DNA from: Glandiceps talaboti | Lineage: Eukaryota; Hemichordata; Enteropneusta; Spengelidae | NCBI RefSeq assembly: GCF_964340395.1 | Contig: NC_135552.1 | Coordinates: 7,056,994 to 7,120,993 of the forward strand | Reading direction: 5' to 3' | Length of the DNA stretch: 64,000 bases | In this document: in pieces, positions 12,680 through 24,639 of the stretch | How the letters are laid out: each line of letters opens with the position of its first letter | How positions within the stretch are numbered: position 1 is the stretch's first letter | The notes under the pieces: model-generated | Databases searched by the model: none | What the model was told of the DNA's origin: nothing | What the model saw: the letters and a program-made list of their open reading frames with translations, nothing else | Made by a program: the position numbers and the translations under genes

Positions 12680-13285
12680 TAATGAGATGATATTGTCTTT
12701 TAAAAAATGAGAAATGTTTGCCAAGATAGTCTAAAATTGCCTTCAAACTCCAAATCTTCCCCTTCAACGACACTACCATTAGATGTGCTGGCCTTTATTA
12801 TAACGATGCCAATTAACTGTTTAAGAACATATTTCTTCAACCTTATGTAAGTTATAAAGGATAGTTTTTGATACTTTATGGTGTTGTCTTGTAAAGCTTG
12901 GAGGGTATTACTTGAAAGGGTCTGATAGAGTAAAAAACCCTCCAGGGATTCTAGGAGGAGACCCCATCGGATCACTCCCCCCCCCACCCCCCACGTGAGG
13001 TGAACACACCCCAGTCTCAAGCTCTTCCCCTACCTCTTACTCTACATGTCAAGATGCTATCAAAGTATATTTCAAAAATATTTCAACCCTATGTAGTTGC
13101 TTTTTACATGTTGATGCTGTCTTGTAAAGCTTGGAAATTATTGTCTGAAGTGTCTGAATAGTATGAAAATTGACTTTTCAGAATTAAAAACACCTCAAGG
13201 GCTTCTAGGGGGAGACGCACTCGGACCCCCATGAGATGTGTACATATTCCCTTCTTAAGCTTTCCCCCTACCTATCTGTCAAGTT
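12680..13285. repeat. Dispersed repeat, copy in opposite orientation at 37.5-38.1 kb
   Basis: The phrases TTTGCCAAGATAGTC, TTGTAAAGCTTGG, GATGCTATCAAAGTATATTT, CCCTATGTAGTTGC and GGGCTTCTAGGGGGAGAC occur here and, in reverse complement and matching reversed order, at 37540-38110. Internally it is a diverged near-duplicate of itself (TCTTGTAAAGCTTGG occurs twice, about 240 bp apart). It does not encode a recognisable protein. Confidence 0.7.
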
Positions 13286-14455
13286 TCTATTAAACTGTTT
13301 TTGGAATATATTTACCATATGTAGTCAATAATCATATGATAGTCCTATCCCAGGATCTTACAAGGTATTTGAAAGCTGTCCACACTGAGTCACGATCAAA
13401 AAATGCCCGTCATGTGAATATGATGTGTGTGTGTGTGGGGGGGGGGGGGTCATCATGTTTTAGATTTAAGTGATAGAGGGGTCACCCTGTTATTGGTTTT
13501 ACATATGGGGGAGGGGGGTTCAGTGACGTTTTGTCGGTCCAATGAAACCATTCACCGACCCCCACACCCAGGCTGGAGAAACTGGCAGGTCCCTTACTAT
13601 TGTTGAAGGCGCGAATGTGTTATAAATCATATGTAGTTAGTGCGAAAATGAAGTTCAGCAATCGAATGGACGCCAGTTCTATTAAACTGTTTTTTGGAAT
13701 ATATTTACCATATGTAGTCAATAATCATATGATAGTCCTATCCCAGGATCTTACAAGGTATTTGAAAGCTGTCCACACTGAGTCACGATCAAAAAATGCC
13801 TGTCATGTGAATATGATGTGTGTGTGTGGGGGGGGGGGGGTCATCATGTTTTAGATTTAAGTGATAGAGGGGTCACCCTGTTAGTGGTTTTACATATGGG
13901 GGAGGGGGGTTCAGTGACGTTTTGTCGGTCCAATGAAACCATTCACCGACCCCCACACCCAGGCTGGAGAAACTGGCAGGTCCCTTACTATTGTTGAAGG
14001 CGCGAATGTGTTATAAATCATATGTAGTTAGTGCGAAAATGAAGTTCAGCAATCGAATGGACGCCAGTTCTATTAAACTGTTTTTTGGAATATATTTACC
14101 ATATGTAGTCAATAATCATATGATAGTCCTATCCCAGGATCTTACAAGGTATTTGAAAGCTGTCCACACTGAGTCACGATCAAAAAATGCCTGTCATGTG
14201 AATATGATGTGTGTGTGTGTGGGGGGGGGGTCATCATGTTTTAGATTTAAGTGATAGAGGGGTCACCCTGTTAGTGGTTTTACATATGGGGGAGGGGGGT
14301 TCAGTGACGTTTTGTCGGTCCAATGAAACCATTCACCGACCCCCACACCCAGGCTGGAGAAACTGGCAGGTCCCTTACTATTGTTGAAGGCGCGAATGTG
14401 TTATAAATCATATGTAGTTAGTGCGAAAATGAAGTTCAGCAATCGAAAGGACGCC
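13286..14455. repeat. Tandem array of a 391-bp unit, three copies
   Basis: The block starting TCTATTAAACTG and ending GCAATCGAATGGACGCCAGT recurs with a 391-bp period at about 13286, 13677 and 14068. Copies 2 and 3 are almost identical; copy 1 differs mainly at its start. Each unit has a GT-run leading into a G-homopolymer (about 13425, 13820, 14215), a second G-rich block (GGGGGAGGGGGGTT) and a CCGACCCCCACACCC block. The 84-87 residue open frames in copies 2 and 3 are the same repeat read through and are not supported as genes. Confidence 0.93.
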
Positions 14456-15460
14456 AGACCCCCTACCCTCGTAAACGAACGAAGTCTGGCGATTAAGCTT
14501 GTGTACGTGACATCGTGCGATTGTACCTAACAAAAGACTTTATGTGGGACGTAAGTTCGCGTTAGTACCTGTTCATCAGACATTCCAGTATTTCGTGAAC
14601 AAAGACTGTATGAGTCTGGAGGAAATGGGTTGTCTTATCTATAACGGTCTTGCCCAAATTGGCACACTGTATGTAGCACTATATGATTTGGATATATTTG
14701 TAAACTTGGGAAGTAGAGTTGAATATTTAGGTGCAAATCATAAACAATACGGGATGCAATATTTACAGTTTTAAGTTCATACTTTTTGTATACAAAATAG
14801 CGTCGCAGGAAAATGAGATAGTAAACTTGCCTCACTTCAAAAAACGTTCAGGCGTACACTTAACTTGTATTAGTCAACTTGGTTTGTTTATCTCGTAGAG
14901 GGCAGGCTTTCTATTCAACTCATATAATTTAGAACGGCAGAATTGTCACACTCATTATGTACAGCACATTCTGTGTATCGCAAATGTGCCCAGCTTCTAC
15001 AGATTAGAAAAGTCACCACATTACCTTCAAGTAAGTTTGTTTTTACCATTTGCTACGTCTGTATCACGAACGTCCGTTCTGTAAGCAAGTCACAGCAATA
15101 TTGAAACCACATGAATTAGTCCACCCGATTCTTCACGACTAGACTGTGTTTAATTCTACATGAAGAAGCGTTTTGCTGCTTGTATACACATTTCAATCGT
15201 GTAATGAAGCTAACATAAAACACTGGTTATGGTGGCTGGAACAAGAAAGTGTCACAATGTCAGATGCGTTTGTTTCCAGTGAATGATTTTCATCATTCGA
15301 GTAGCTAAACAAGGTGAATTACAATGACTTTATAAATCATGAAAAGGAAAATATGAACTAGGCATTCTAATATTGTTCTGTGCAAAAACAATATTAGAGT
15401 TTAAAAAGACTAGATATTAACTCCTACATGTGGCTCTCATTTATACCACTCGTCTCGCTT
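14456..15460. other. Upstream flank of the tandem AIG1 gene, no gene seen
   Basis: Unique-looking sequence with no recognised motif. The short frame at 14544-14774 has no domain. A promoter or 5' non-coding exon of the gene at 15698 may lie here but cannot be identified by eye. Confidence 0.5.
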
Positions 15461-15594
15461 ATGTATGTATGTATGTATGTATGTATGTATGTATGTATGT
15501 ATGTATGTATGCATGCATGCATGGTATGTATGTATGTATGTATGTATGTATGTATGTATGTATGTATGTATGTATGTATGTATGTATGTATGTA

Positions 15595-15655
<61 letters not shown>
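15461..15655. repeat. Microsatellites (ATGT)n and (ATT)n just before an exon
   Basis: About 134 bp of ATGT with a short ATGC interruption, followed by about 59 bp of ATT. The block ends 38 bp before the acceptor AG at 15692-15693, so it lies where a branch point and pyrimidine tract would be expected. Confidence 0.95.
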
Positions 15656-15697
15656 GGTAGATCCAAAACTTTTCTATGTTTAAATATTATTTAGGGA

Positions 15698-16344
15698 ATG
15701 GCTGACCATCCTAGAGACGCTTTAAAGATTGTTATTCTTGGCCTTGACGATAGTATCAAAAGTGAACTTGAAAATGAAATACTTAAAAAAGTAGACTTCG
15801 CCATTACGAAAACAAAAACTACAACTAGGGCATCAAGTACAGCCGGCCCACCAGTTTTGTTTGTCAACACTCCGTCTCTACCAGACGATCCGTACGCAAG
15901 TAACATGGATACCAATGACAAAAAACGTGCGCTAAGGGAATGCATTGACAAAGACATAAATGGAGATGGCGGTATTGATGCTATACTCTTAGTCACTAAT
16001 CGTGAAACAGATTTCAACGAAAACTGTACGGACTTTCTCGCACACGTCTTCGGCAAAGAGTTTACCAGGTATTTGGTAGTTGTCTTTAACGGGAATGATG
16101 ATATGGAGATCATCGATCCTGAAATGGAATTGAGAAATAAGCCTGTCTTGAGGGCATTGGTCAAAGAATGTCAAAGCCCTGTGTTCGCAATCAACTACGG
16201 CGATAAATCCAAAGAGAACGACGACGTAGAAAGGTTGATTTCAATGGTAGAGTTCATGAAGAAGAACAACGCCCCATATAAAGGAGAAAATGTGGACTGT
16301 ACGAAGAAAGTGGAAAACGTGAAACAAACATGCTCAGTACAGGA
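15698..16344 (+). CDS. Tandem AIG1-domain protein, exon 1: degenerate (pseudo-GTPase) AIG1 domain
   Basis: First coding exon of a two-exon gene; the ATG at 15698 (G at -3 and +4) follows an acceptor-like TTTAG. It encodes residues 1-215 plus two bases of codon 216. The fold is AIG1-like: strand KIVILG, then GLDDSIKS (15-22) at the P-loop place with Ile replacing the Gly before Lys-Ser. VNTPSLPDD (56-64) stands where DTPG is expected, GGIDAILLVTNRE (91-103) matches the AIG1 box, and FNGNDD (130-135) replaces the G4 TR(K/E)D. The domain probably does not bind GTP normally, yet the frame is open for its whole length. The exon ends GGA|GTAAGT, a consensus donor at 16345. Joining to the acceptor at 18470-18471 makes codon 216 GAT (Asp) and continues straight into a second AIG1 domain. 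If unspliced, translation stops one codon later. Confidence 0.85.
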
Positions 16345-16463
16345 GTAAGTATATTATTTAAGCTTAATTCGAGACATTAAAGCAATTCCGTGGTACACAA
16401 AACCATGACCACCACATATGAACCACTGCATGCTAATTGAGAAAGTTTATAAAACTACTATTA

Positions 16464-16761
16464 GGCTGAGATCATGATTTACGGCGGGAGCTGGGGGCGC
16501 ATGACAACAAATTTTGAGTTCAAGGGGGGGGGGGGCTGAAAGGGAGGGGCCCCTAAATATTTTGCTAATAATTTGAGCCAAATTAAACCTCAGGAGCGAT
16601 CGTTTACAGAGTAAATTGTAAAAAAAATGCATTCTAAAACCTAGATTCAGTGCTGACATGGGTGAAAGCATAGACCCTTGGTGTAGGGTCTATGGTGAAA
16701 GCCATGCGAATGCATTTGTGTATTCCTTCCTCTGTCTGTTAGTATGTCTGTCTGTCAGTCA

Positions 16762-16805
<44 letters not shown>

Positions 16806-17504
16806 TTCTACACACTCTCTCTCTGTGTGTGTGTGTGTGTGTCTGGTGACTTCTTTCAAATTTCAAACCCCAGGAGAAGTCGTTTACATTGTACTTTGCA
16901 AAATTGTATACTTCATTTCCGTATACACATAATTATGAGGCAGTCAATAGCCAAGCGAATGTGTGTGTCTGCCAAAATATATATAAAATAAAGTGATGGT
17001 AACATAGCCATACAGTTGCATAATGATGATTTGTATTGATAGAGTAAAATTGGGGTATTGAAGAAAAATGTCAATAAGTAGACTATGGCTTTCGATAATG
17101 TGTATGGTTTGACATTTTACGCCATTAAATGGCCGCCTACATGTCAATAATGTTTTTTAAGTGCTTACTGTGGGAGGGAGACACCCCACTAGCTAGCATG
17201 GGGAATGGATGCTGTTTCTGATAATCAAGATTGAAAGAGAAAACCCTGCTGGCCAAGTATAGGTTACAGCTCAATGTAAGACCTTTTTCGCAAAGCCCGC
17301 ATATCATTGTAATATGTGGACATTGATGTTGATTTCGACCTCTGAAGTGGAGGGGGAGGGGGGGGGGTTAATATATAATTTCACATTAAAATATGTGTGG
17401 CCGGTAGGGGGCATGACATTTTTTGAGAGAGCGGGGTTGGGGGAGGGGAGGCTGCGAAATTATTTTTCAATTAGGCCCCCCTGCCGTAAAGTCTGATCAC
17501 AGCC
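16464..17504. mobile_element. Harbinger-like non-autonomous element in the AIG1 intron, TTA duplication
   Basis: The left end GGCTGAGATCATGATTTACG and the right end read on the other strand, GGCTGTGATCAGACTTTACG, are imperfect inverted repeats. Both are followed by a purine/G-rich stretch. TTA flanks each side (16461-16463 and 17505-17507). The 1.04-kb interior holds a (GTCT)n run at about 16743-16805 and a short GT run, but no transposase frame. It shares layout and target preference with the element at 2766-5382 but its TIR wording differs, so it is a related family at most. Confidence 0.7.
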
Positions 17505-18471
17505 TTATTGGTGTACACCGGGGAAAACATGCTAGATTCCAACAACTTGAGTATTCATATCGTTTCCCCGGTATACTTGAAGGTGTTTTGTGAAATGTTG
17601 ACCCCTTATAAGACAATTTTTTTTTATAATCACACTTTATTTTTATAAACCCCGAACTTTGGACAACTAAACCGGTCTGGCCACTAATGTGATTGTTGAT
17701 ATTGTTGTCATTGTCATCATATCAACGTGGCAACTGCAAATCAAACTGCCTCTGATGTTGAACTTTAATTAGCCAGTTTGAATTATGTATGCAAACTTGT
17801 AATACTGGTAGCCGAACAGCACGATATGCCATGTGATGGCATAAGTGGACATATTGTCTGTATGCAAGTTTTGTTTGAGGATAATGAATAATTTTGAGCT
17901 AACAATGCTTCGAGTGATATTCTCTATGGAGACAAATTTGGCGTATGGTTTCCATAGCAACCGTAGGTTTATTAATTACTATGACTTACCTTTCGAATCT
18001 GAAACGGCATTTTTGTGGTTGTTTGATTTCAACATTCCGAAGTACCATTTAACGTAGTGGACTGTGGATTGGTTCATTTCATAGATCTCTACATTAGTGT
18101 CGACTATTTCATAAACATATAAACATTGTATGTTACTATATTCTAGGTTGTCGTACATATAGGTTATATGAAATAGTAACTTTTCATAAAATATTGGTTA
18201 GGTATAGACTCGTCTACACACAATGTATGGCGGTGTGTTGATTGAAATGTATAACATCGCACTGACATTATCTGGTAACATGTATTGCGATGGAACACGT
18301 TGCGTGTGGGATGAATTATTACTAGTTATATAAATTATTTTGATGGTCTCCCATTTGTAATATCTAATAGTATTTAGAATGACTTTTAGGAGGAGTAAAA
18401 CATGCAACAAGTGCTCTGTCTGAGTTTTTCGGCTAAATTTCCCCTTTCGTTCCATTCCGTTTTGGTTTCAG
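17505..18471 (+). other. Remainder of the tandem AIG1 intron
   Basis: AT-rich non-coding sequence ending in a good acceptor (CATTCCGTTTTGGTTTCAG, AG at 18470-18471). Nothing else recognised. The whole intron is 16345-18471. Confidence 0.7.
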
Positions 18472-19117
18472 TAAAGCTGAGAATGATTTATCCATTGCTA
18501 TTGTTGGTCTTGTCGGTAGTGGTAAGAGTGCCACTGGAAACACGATCTTAGGGAAACGCTCATTTGTTACTAAACGATCATTGTCGTTAACCACCACGAA
18601 GACGCAAGCCCAATACTGCAGACTTGAAGATGGCAGAGTTATGATGGTTATCGACACTCCGCCACTCCCGGATAGCCGAAATGAAATTACGCGCCGCGAC
18701 GCGAAAGCTGAGCTTCAGCGATGCTTAACGTTAGCACAACAGAATGGTAAAGATTTGGATGCCATCCTGTTTACCGTGAGTGTGAATGATCGTTTTACAG
18801 AAGAGTATATTCATGCTTTCGACTTTGTCCTAGAGATTTACAATAAGAATGTGACCGAAAAAATGGTTATCATGTTTACCAGGGAAGACCAACTGATTGA
18901 CGAAGATATGTCACTTGATGAGTGGCTCGAAAAACCCCCAAATACATTACAAAAGATACTGAAAGAATGCAAAGGACGGTATATGTCGATAGACAACAAA
19001 AATAAAGAAGAGGCAGTCCGTAAAAGGAAATTTTTGGTCGACCTCATCGATAAACAGAATAAACAAGAGCGCCAACTATCTCCCCTCAACATAACATGGT
19101 GGACAAAATTATTTTAG
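18472..19117 (+). CDS. Tandem AIG1-domain protein, exon 2: AIG1/GIMAP GTPase domain with intact P-loop
   Basis: Second and last exon. It completes codon 216 (GAT) and encodes residues 217-430, ending TAG at 19115-19117. The domain starts at once with SIAIVGLVGSGKSATGNTIL: P-loop GLVGSGKS (228-235), G3 DTPP (277-280; usually DTPG), AIG1 box DLDAILFTVSVNDRF, and G4 FTREDQ with TRED at 352-355. There is no membrane tail; the protein ends in a Lys/Arg-rich helix and a short hydrophobic end (ITWWTKLF). The frame lacks an ATG within the first 36 codons of the exon, which supports splicing to exon 1 rather than an independent gene. Full length is 430 residues with two AIG1 domains, the first degenerate. 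A two-domain layout could let the first half act as a built-in dimer partner; that is inference. ATTAAA at 19319 could serve as a poly(A) signal. Confidence 0.88.
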
Positions 19118-19629
19118 CAGACGTACAATACTGTAGTGTGGTCTAGATACGTATGCATCGTGAAGAATGTAAACACAGTTTTCTGTTGTACGAGTGTCAT
19201 TGCCTTTTTTCTTATTATGAATTTGTACAACTTAAAACGCTTAGTAAAGACAGCATCATCATATATTCAGTATCAAATATGTACATGCTGATCGCTAGAG
19301 TGTGATTTTTCGAACATCATTAAAAGCTACACGACACGAAAAGGTGAAGAATTTATCCTTTTTGCAATTGCACGATTACCTGTCAGTTGTTGAGTAAGAC
19401 ATCATTTGAATGTAATAATGATTCGATGCAGGAACGGTAAGACCTATTTAGTATTTGATATATAGTATTTCAGAATGGCTAGCTGTGTATCAAGTTAGGG
19501 TTAGCACTATCACAGACAACTAACACAGTTAGTTAGTTGTCTGTGGCATTATCTTTCATTTTATTACCTCTCGTAAGGGACTGTAATGTTATGAGCCTGT
19601 CTGTCTGCTTGTTTGTATCTATCTATCTA

Positions 19630-19662
<33 letters not shown>

Positions 19663-21280
19663 ATGTCTGTCCGTGAATACAATATATCAACAACTACTAT
19701 TTCTTATTAAACGTGGTACACATTTTCCTTATGGTAACTACAAGAAGTGGTTGGATTTCAGTAAACATTCCAAGAATCATAATAATTAATTAGGGTAATA
19801 AACACTTCGAAATTAGACTACAGAGTGCAAGCTTCAAATTCTATATAATTGTATACATACATTTGTGATACCTAATGACAATATTTTTGATTTAGTATAA
19901 TAGCTAATTAGTTATTTGCATTTTTTTGTAATTAGATATTTGAAAACTCTCACTACGGTTTGATATGTGCTAATTTGAATATTGACCGAACGTTCTAAGA
20001 ATGTTTCACATTGCATATTCAGTTGGCCGTAAATAGGTCACATCAGCAGGCAATCTTGCTGTAGAATTCGCCAAGATAAGTTTATACGATCTCTTCACTA
20101 TTTCATTCTCAATCAAAATTGAACATCTTTTTTGTGCTTCGATTATTAGGAACATGTGTTTGCACTCCCGCGTGTCTGTTTGCCGTGTGAGAGTAAGGCC
20201 TTGATATGTCATCGGTCAAACAAGGTCAGCTTCAACTTCCGGTTCAAATCACCCGCTTCTAATGTTCTACGGAACATTCTTGAACGGACAGTTATACAAA
20301 GACCTTGTCAATTTTTTTAATGCTAATTTAAAGCACATGAGAATTCATCTTTTTGTGAAATTTTTAATCTTTCCGGTGTGTATATCTTATATGCTTTTAT
20401 TTATTTGATTTGACTATCCAAATAAAGAAACCGCAATCTCAAACAACTTCTTGTTGTTCTGTGTGGTGCTCTTTTCGGACCTAGGCCTGTTGAGGACATC
20501 ACTGGACAATTTGTCTTTGGCGTTTTGTTTGTCATGATCAGTATTTGCATACATGAAGTCTATGTCCATTTTTGTGAAACACTGTTTTTGGTCACATTGT
20601 TTTGGTCAATTTTACTTATGAAGTCAGTCGTATCTGTGATGTACATTTGTAAGTGAGTGGGCTTCTAACAGTATATATGAACATATACTGCGAATTGCCC
20701 AATGCTTGGTCTTGTCACCTTCTGAATCTCCTATGGCTGAATTAACCTTTTTCTGTCACATATACTAATCACTGACAAACACCTTTAAAAGTATCACTTT
20801 TCAGATACCGATCACATTTCCTTTCAACATATAGTAAAAGGATGTTTCAGTCACAAATCAATATAACCAATACATCCACCCAATCATCAAACTATGTTCA
20901 ATATTATAACAATTCAAGGATACTAAACACTCTCATCGTTTTCGGCAAAAGAGATGAAGATACACGTAGACAATTAATATATGTGATTTTGATTTGATAT
21001 TTTCCACCCTAGCACTTTATAATGTACACAAATAAAAAAAAAGTTTCCATAAAGTATTTAGTTACTTCCTTATATTACCATATCTCAAAAGCGTCTGTAG
21101 TATATCATGTACTAGAAAATGTTGTGTCATATCATTCCACTCGATGTCTTTTTTTCATTTCTACATTAATATTTTGTTAAATTTCAATACAATTATTATT
21201 TGAGCATGTTATTGGTCATTAAATGTACAAGAAAAATCATTTCGTATCCCTACTAAATATTGCACAACATAACTACTAAG
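19118..21280. other. Intergenic, no gene seen
   Basis: Contains a short hairpin at 19513-19548 (CACAGACAACTAAC paired with its reverse complement around a 7-8 base loop) and a (CTGT)n run at about 19610-19672. I found no protein or RNA gene. Confidence 0.6.
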
Positions 21281-21386
<106 letters not shown>

Positions 21387-23209
21387 TCGAACATGGCATT
21401 CTCGCAAACCAGAGCTGTTATTTCTTCTACGATCTTCGAAAGAATGAGACGGTGCGTTTTGGACGGTGCCGTAAAAGAGGCCGTGGTTTTGGACGATGTG
21501 AACATGGTTGAGGTATAGATAGAGGTATTCATTGCTTTCAAAGGACGCCAAAGGTCAACATAGTAAATCAATAGTGGTAACCCATATTATTATAAATTTC
21601 AGGCAACACATTGCATTCACAAGAGAATATCAATCATGATAGGGCACAGTTACATCATGTTTCATTGTCACAGCGGTAACTTGATACATGCAAGACACGA
21701 TGAACAATTCCAACATCACGCCGCTGTAAGGCTTACCTTCCGTTTAATTGCCTCCGGAAAGTCAGACATTTCATTGTACTTGTACATCATATATCCTAGG
21801 TTATGTGAACAAGTTTCGAGTCTGCTGAGCTGTCTATTATGATCCATGATAGGTCAAAGTGATTAAACAAGCTTCAAAATGATTAGCAATGCGATGGGCG
21901 AGGATATTTTGACGATAAATCCAGAGCACATGGCCGACACTGGTTAGAATAGTAGTACTAACTATTAAAAAACTTAAAGGGTCGATCATTTTTGCAGCAG
22001 AGAGAGGGGTTGGAGGTGGACTCCATTTTCCCCCAAGTCTACCCTGTATAAATGTGTAACTTAGCCAGTTACTGGCACATTTCTCAAAATAAGATATTTA
22101 CAAATAGTCATTAAAAGCAGTGAGGTCAACAGTCATGAGAAATGGCGCTAGCATTTTTGACGCATTTGTCATGACAAACCATCTGATATCAAGGGGATGG
22201 GCGCTGAATGATTTTCTGAATGCTAGTTTTGCTAGGTAAGAATATCAACCGAGGAGGAATAAAAGCTCACTGTCCATGCAAGTGTTGAAACTAATGTTGA
22301 TATATATCATACCGATAACATTGATCAGACTATATATTTCTCTTCTTTGGCGACAACACTATTAATAGTGCATCATTTCAATTTTTTTAAGTTTGAAATT
22401 TTTTGTATTGATTTTTGAATTATTTTTAAACAAAAAATGTTAATTATACAATTACAAGCGACAATCCTGCCTCAATTCAACATTTTAGAGACGGGCACTT
22501 CAGAGAGGGCGACCTTTTAGAAACCAGAATCGGAGTTAGGGTTACACTTTACGCAACAGACTAAAGCTATACTTCCCGCGGCCCTCCCTCTCTTGTAATC
22601 ACGGGAGGACCCTGACTATTCATCAAATCCACTGACGCAGAGCTGACCGACAGGTCACCTTTATCATTTATGTCATCTGCATTTTGCGCAGCAGCTAATA
22701 CGGTTCAAAGCAAGTTTTGAACACAGAGAAATAAATTTGTCTTTAAAGCTGAGTTTATAAGTTTTATACTCAAGTGAAAATACTTACATAAAACCTAAGG
22801 CGTGATTAAACTGTAAGTCTAGTATAATGTTAATGTCAATGCATGCCTTCTCTATGGCATTTCAAATTGTATTCTGACATTGTTAGAATTGTTGGTTGCA
22901 TAGTAGGGAGTTCCTATACATTTTATGATACATATTACGTCATTGGATCATTTATAAGTTATACCAATAACCAGGTCTGAATTAAGTCCATTGCAAGTGG
23001 TGATTAAGTGTAGATCAGTGAGTAGAATACTCTAAGTACTTTTGATATGGAGAGGTAAGGTCAGAGGGGTTTGACGGATTGCTGGCTATGTAAATACTTA
23101 ACGGCATTCTTGTATATCCAGCCATATTTCAGTCCAGGAAGATTGTACAAAATGAAATGAATGGCAAATAAGTGTGAGTTTCTGATACTATCATGCTGAT
23201 AAAGAAGAG
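21387..23209. other. Intergenic, no gene seen
   Basis: AT-rich. GGGTCGATCATTTTTGCAGC at about 21979 resembles the end of the Harbinger-like elements, but no matching opposite end was found. The frame at 21636-21842 has no recognisable domain. Confidence 0.5.
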
Positions 23210-23960
23210 TGTGTATCCCCCCCCCCCCGCCCTTGATTCAGAAGTGTGTTTTGTTATTGAATATCGGCCAATCCAGAAATAATAATTTCATTCAAGATTT
23301 TTTTATATAAAAGAACACACTGAAATAGACTCGACTTAACAATCGAATATAAAATTAACTTAACAAATTCTTTATGATAATAAGAAGTGATTCATCAGCC
23401 ATTGCTTAAGTTGATCTGTTCAAGTCGGATTTCAACTTCAACACCTACATGACAACATTCCTCGATCCCGGAGGCAGGTTTGATTTCGGGAACAATTTTT
23501 ACCTCTCTTTGGGTCGTGATCAACAATTGTTTTTTTAAATCTCTCAGGCCCCTCTCTGAACCAATTATATATCTCTCTTCACGTGTCGTTGTTTTGCAAA
23601 AGTTTCAAATATATACTGATATCCAGATTTCAATGTCGTTGGCTACCGCCATTCAATGACTTGCAAACGGTGGACAGATTTACATCGTTCTCATTATTTG
23701 TTCGGTGGTTAACCCTCATGTCAGGTGTGTTTAAAGATTAATATACTCTTATCATTCAGCTGCCAAGCATTCACCACACGTTTATAAAAGAGGAACCAAG
23801 TCTCTTTTATTTGTTTGATAAAGATTTAACCAACCCAATTTGTAATCTGTGTTTGTCAAACTGAATAACAAGTCAACATGATTTATTTTACAGGTTCCAA
23901 GGTGATAAAACTAGCCGTTCACATATCATCATTTTTACCTTCCGTAAAATGGAAGGTTAC
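23210..23960. repeat. Diverged copy of the 5' tandem-array sequence
   Basis: 23210-23340 parallels 2520-2640 (poly-C, then GAAGTGTG, ATAAAAGAACACACTG), and 23430-23900 parallels 160-560 (CAACACCTACATGACAAC, GGAGGCAGGTTTGATTTC, TCTCTCAGG, AGAGGAACCAAG). It therefore spans the junction between two units of the array seen at 1-8860, which suggests that an older array once extended here. No gene seen. Confidence 0.65.
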
Positions 23961-23969
23961 ATTTTACGA

Positions 23970-23970
<1 letters not shown>

Positions 23971-24014
<44 letters not shown>

Positions 24015-24133
24015 CGGGCATATTTGTGTTTGTTTGTTTGTTTGTTTGTTTGTTTGTGTTTTTTTTGTTTGTTTGTTTGTTTGTTTGTGTGTGTGTATTT
24101 GTTTGTCTGTTTGTTTGTGTCTTTGTGTCTGAC
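23971..24133. repeat. Microsatellites (GT)n, (GC)n, (GTTT)n
   Basis: Directly visible; open frames on both strands are artefacts. The following 24134-24639 includes a diverged copy (about 24440-24580) of the AGCTAGACRATGG / TTTGATAAAGGAA phrases that recur at 28.4, 31.3, 33.6 and 34.0 kb. Confidence 0.9.
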
Positions 24134-24639
24134 TATTGTTCGTTCGAATAGGATAAGGTTACAATCTCTAGATCTGTGCATGAAACATGCTGTGTACATG
24201 ACGCGGTAGAAATTTGGGTTCACATCTATGGCGTCGAAAATCTCACGAAACATGATTTTTTTTATCTCGCGTTTTGCGATTTAACAAGCGGGTAGCGGAA
24301 ACACAAAGTCAACAATGAAGACTGGTACCCCACAAACTCAAAACCTTTCCTATCTAATTGGCCTTGTCTTGGAGACTAGCACAATCCTCTCCACTAATTG
24401 ATCAGATAATAAATACAATCTGTGTGTACAGGTGCAAACTAGTATTCACCAGTAGTGAATTCTTTGAAGCTAGACGATGGTGTTTTCGTCCAATTTGGTG
24501 CAGTGTTAAAGGTTAAATACTCATCTAGTATTCTTTATCTGTGCATGTAACAAATATTTGATAAAGGAAGATACCTTTAGATGACTTAATCATTAATTAC
24601 GATAAACTGTTTTTGTCTCCTTTGTTCCCTCTGGTTGTC

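Noticed and set aside
13600-14254. 84-87 codon frames in the 391-bp repeats
   Set aside because: Same repeat read through in each unit, ending in G-homopolymer; no domain.
13286-14455. Regular repeats considered as a CRISPR array
   Set aside because: Units are 391 bp and directly adjacent, with no short repeat/spacer pattern, and the genome is animal.
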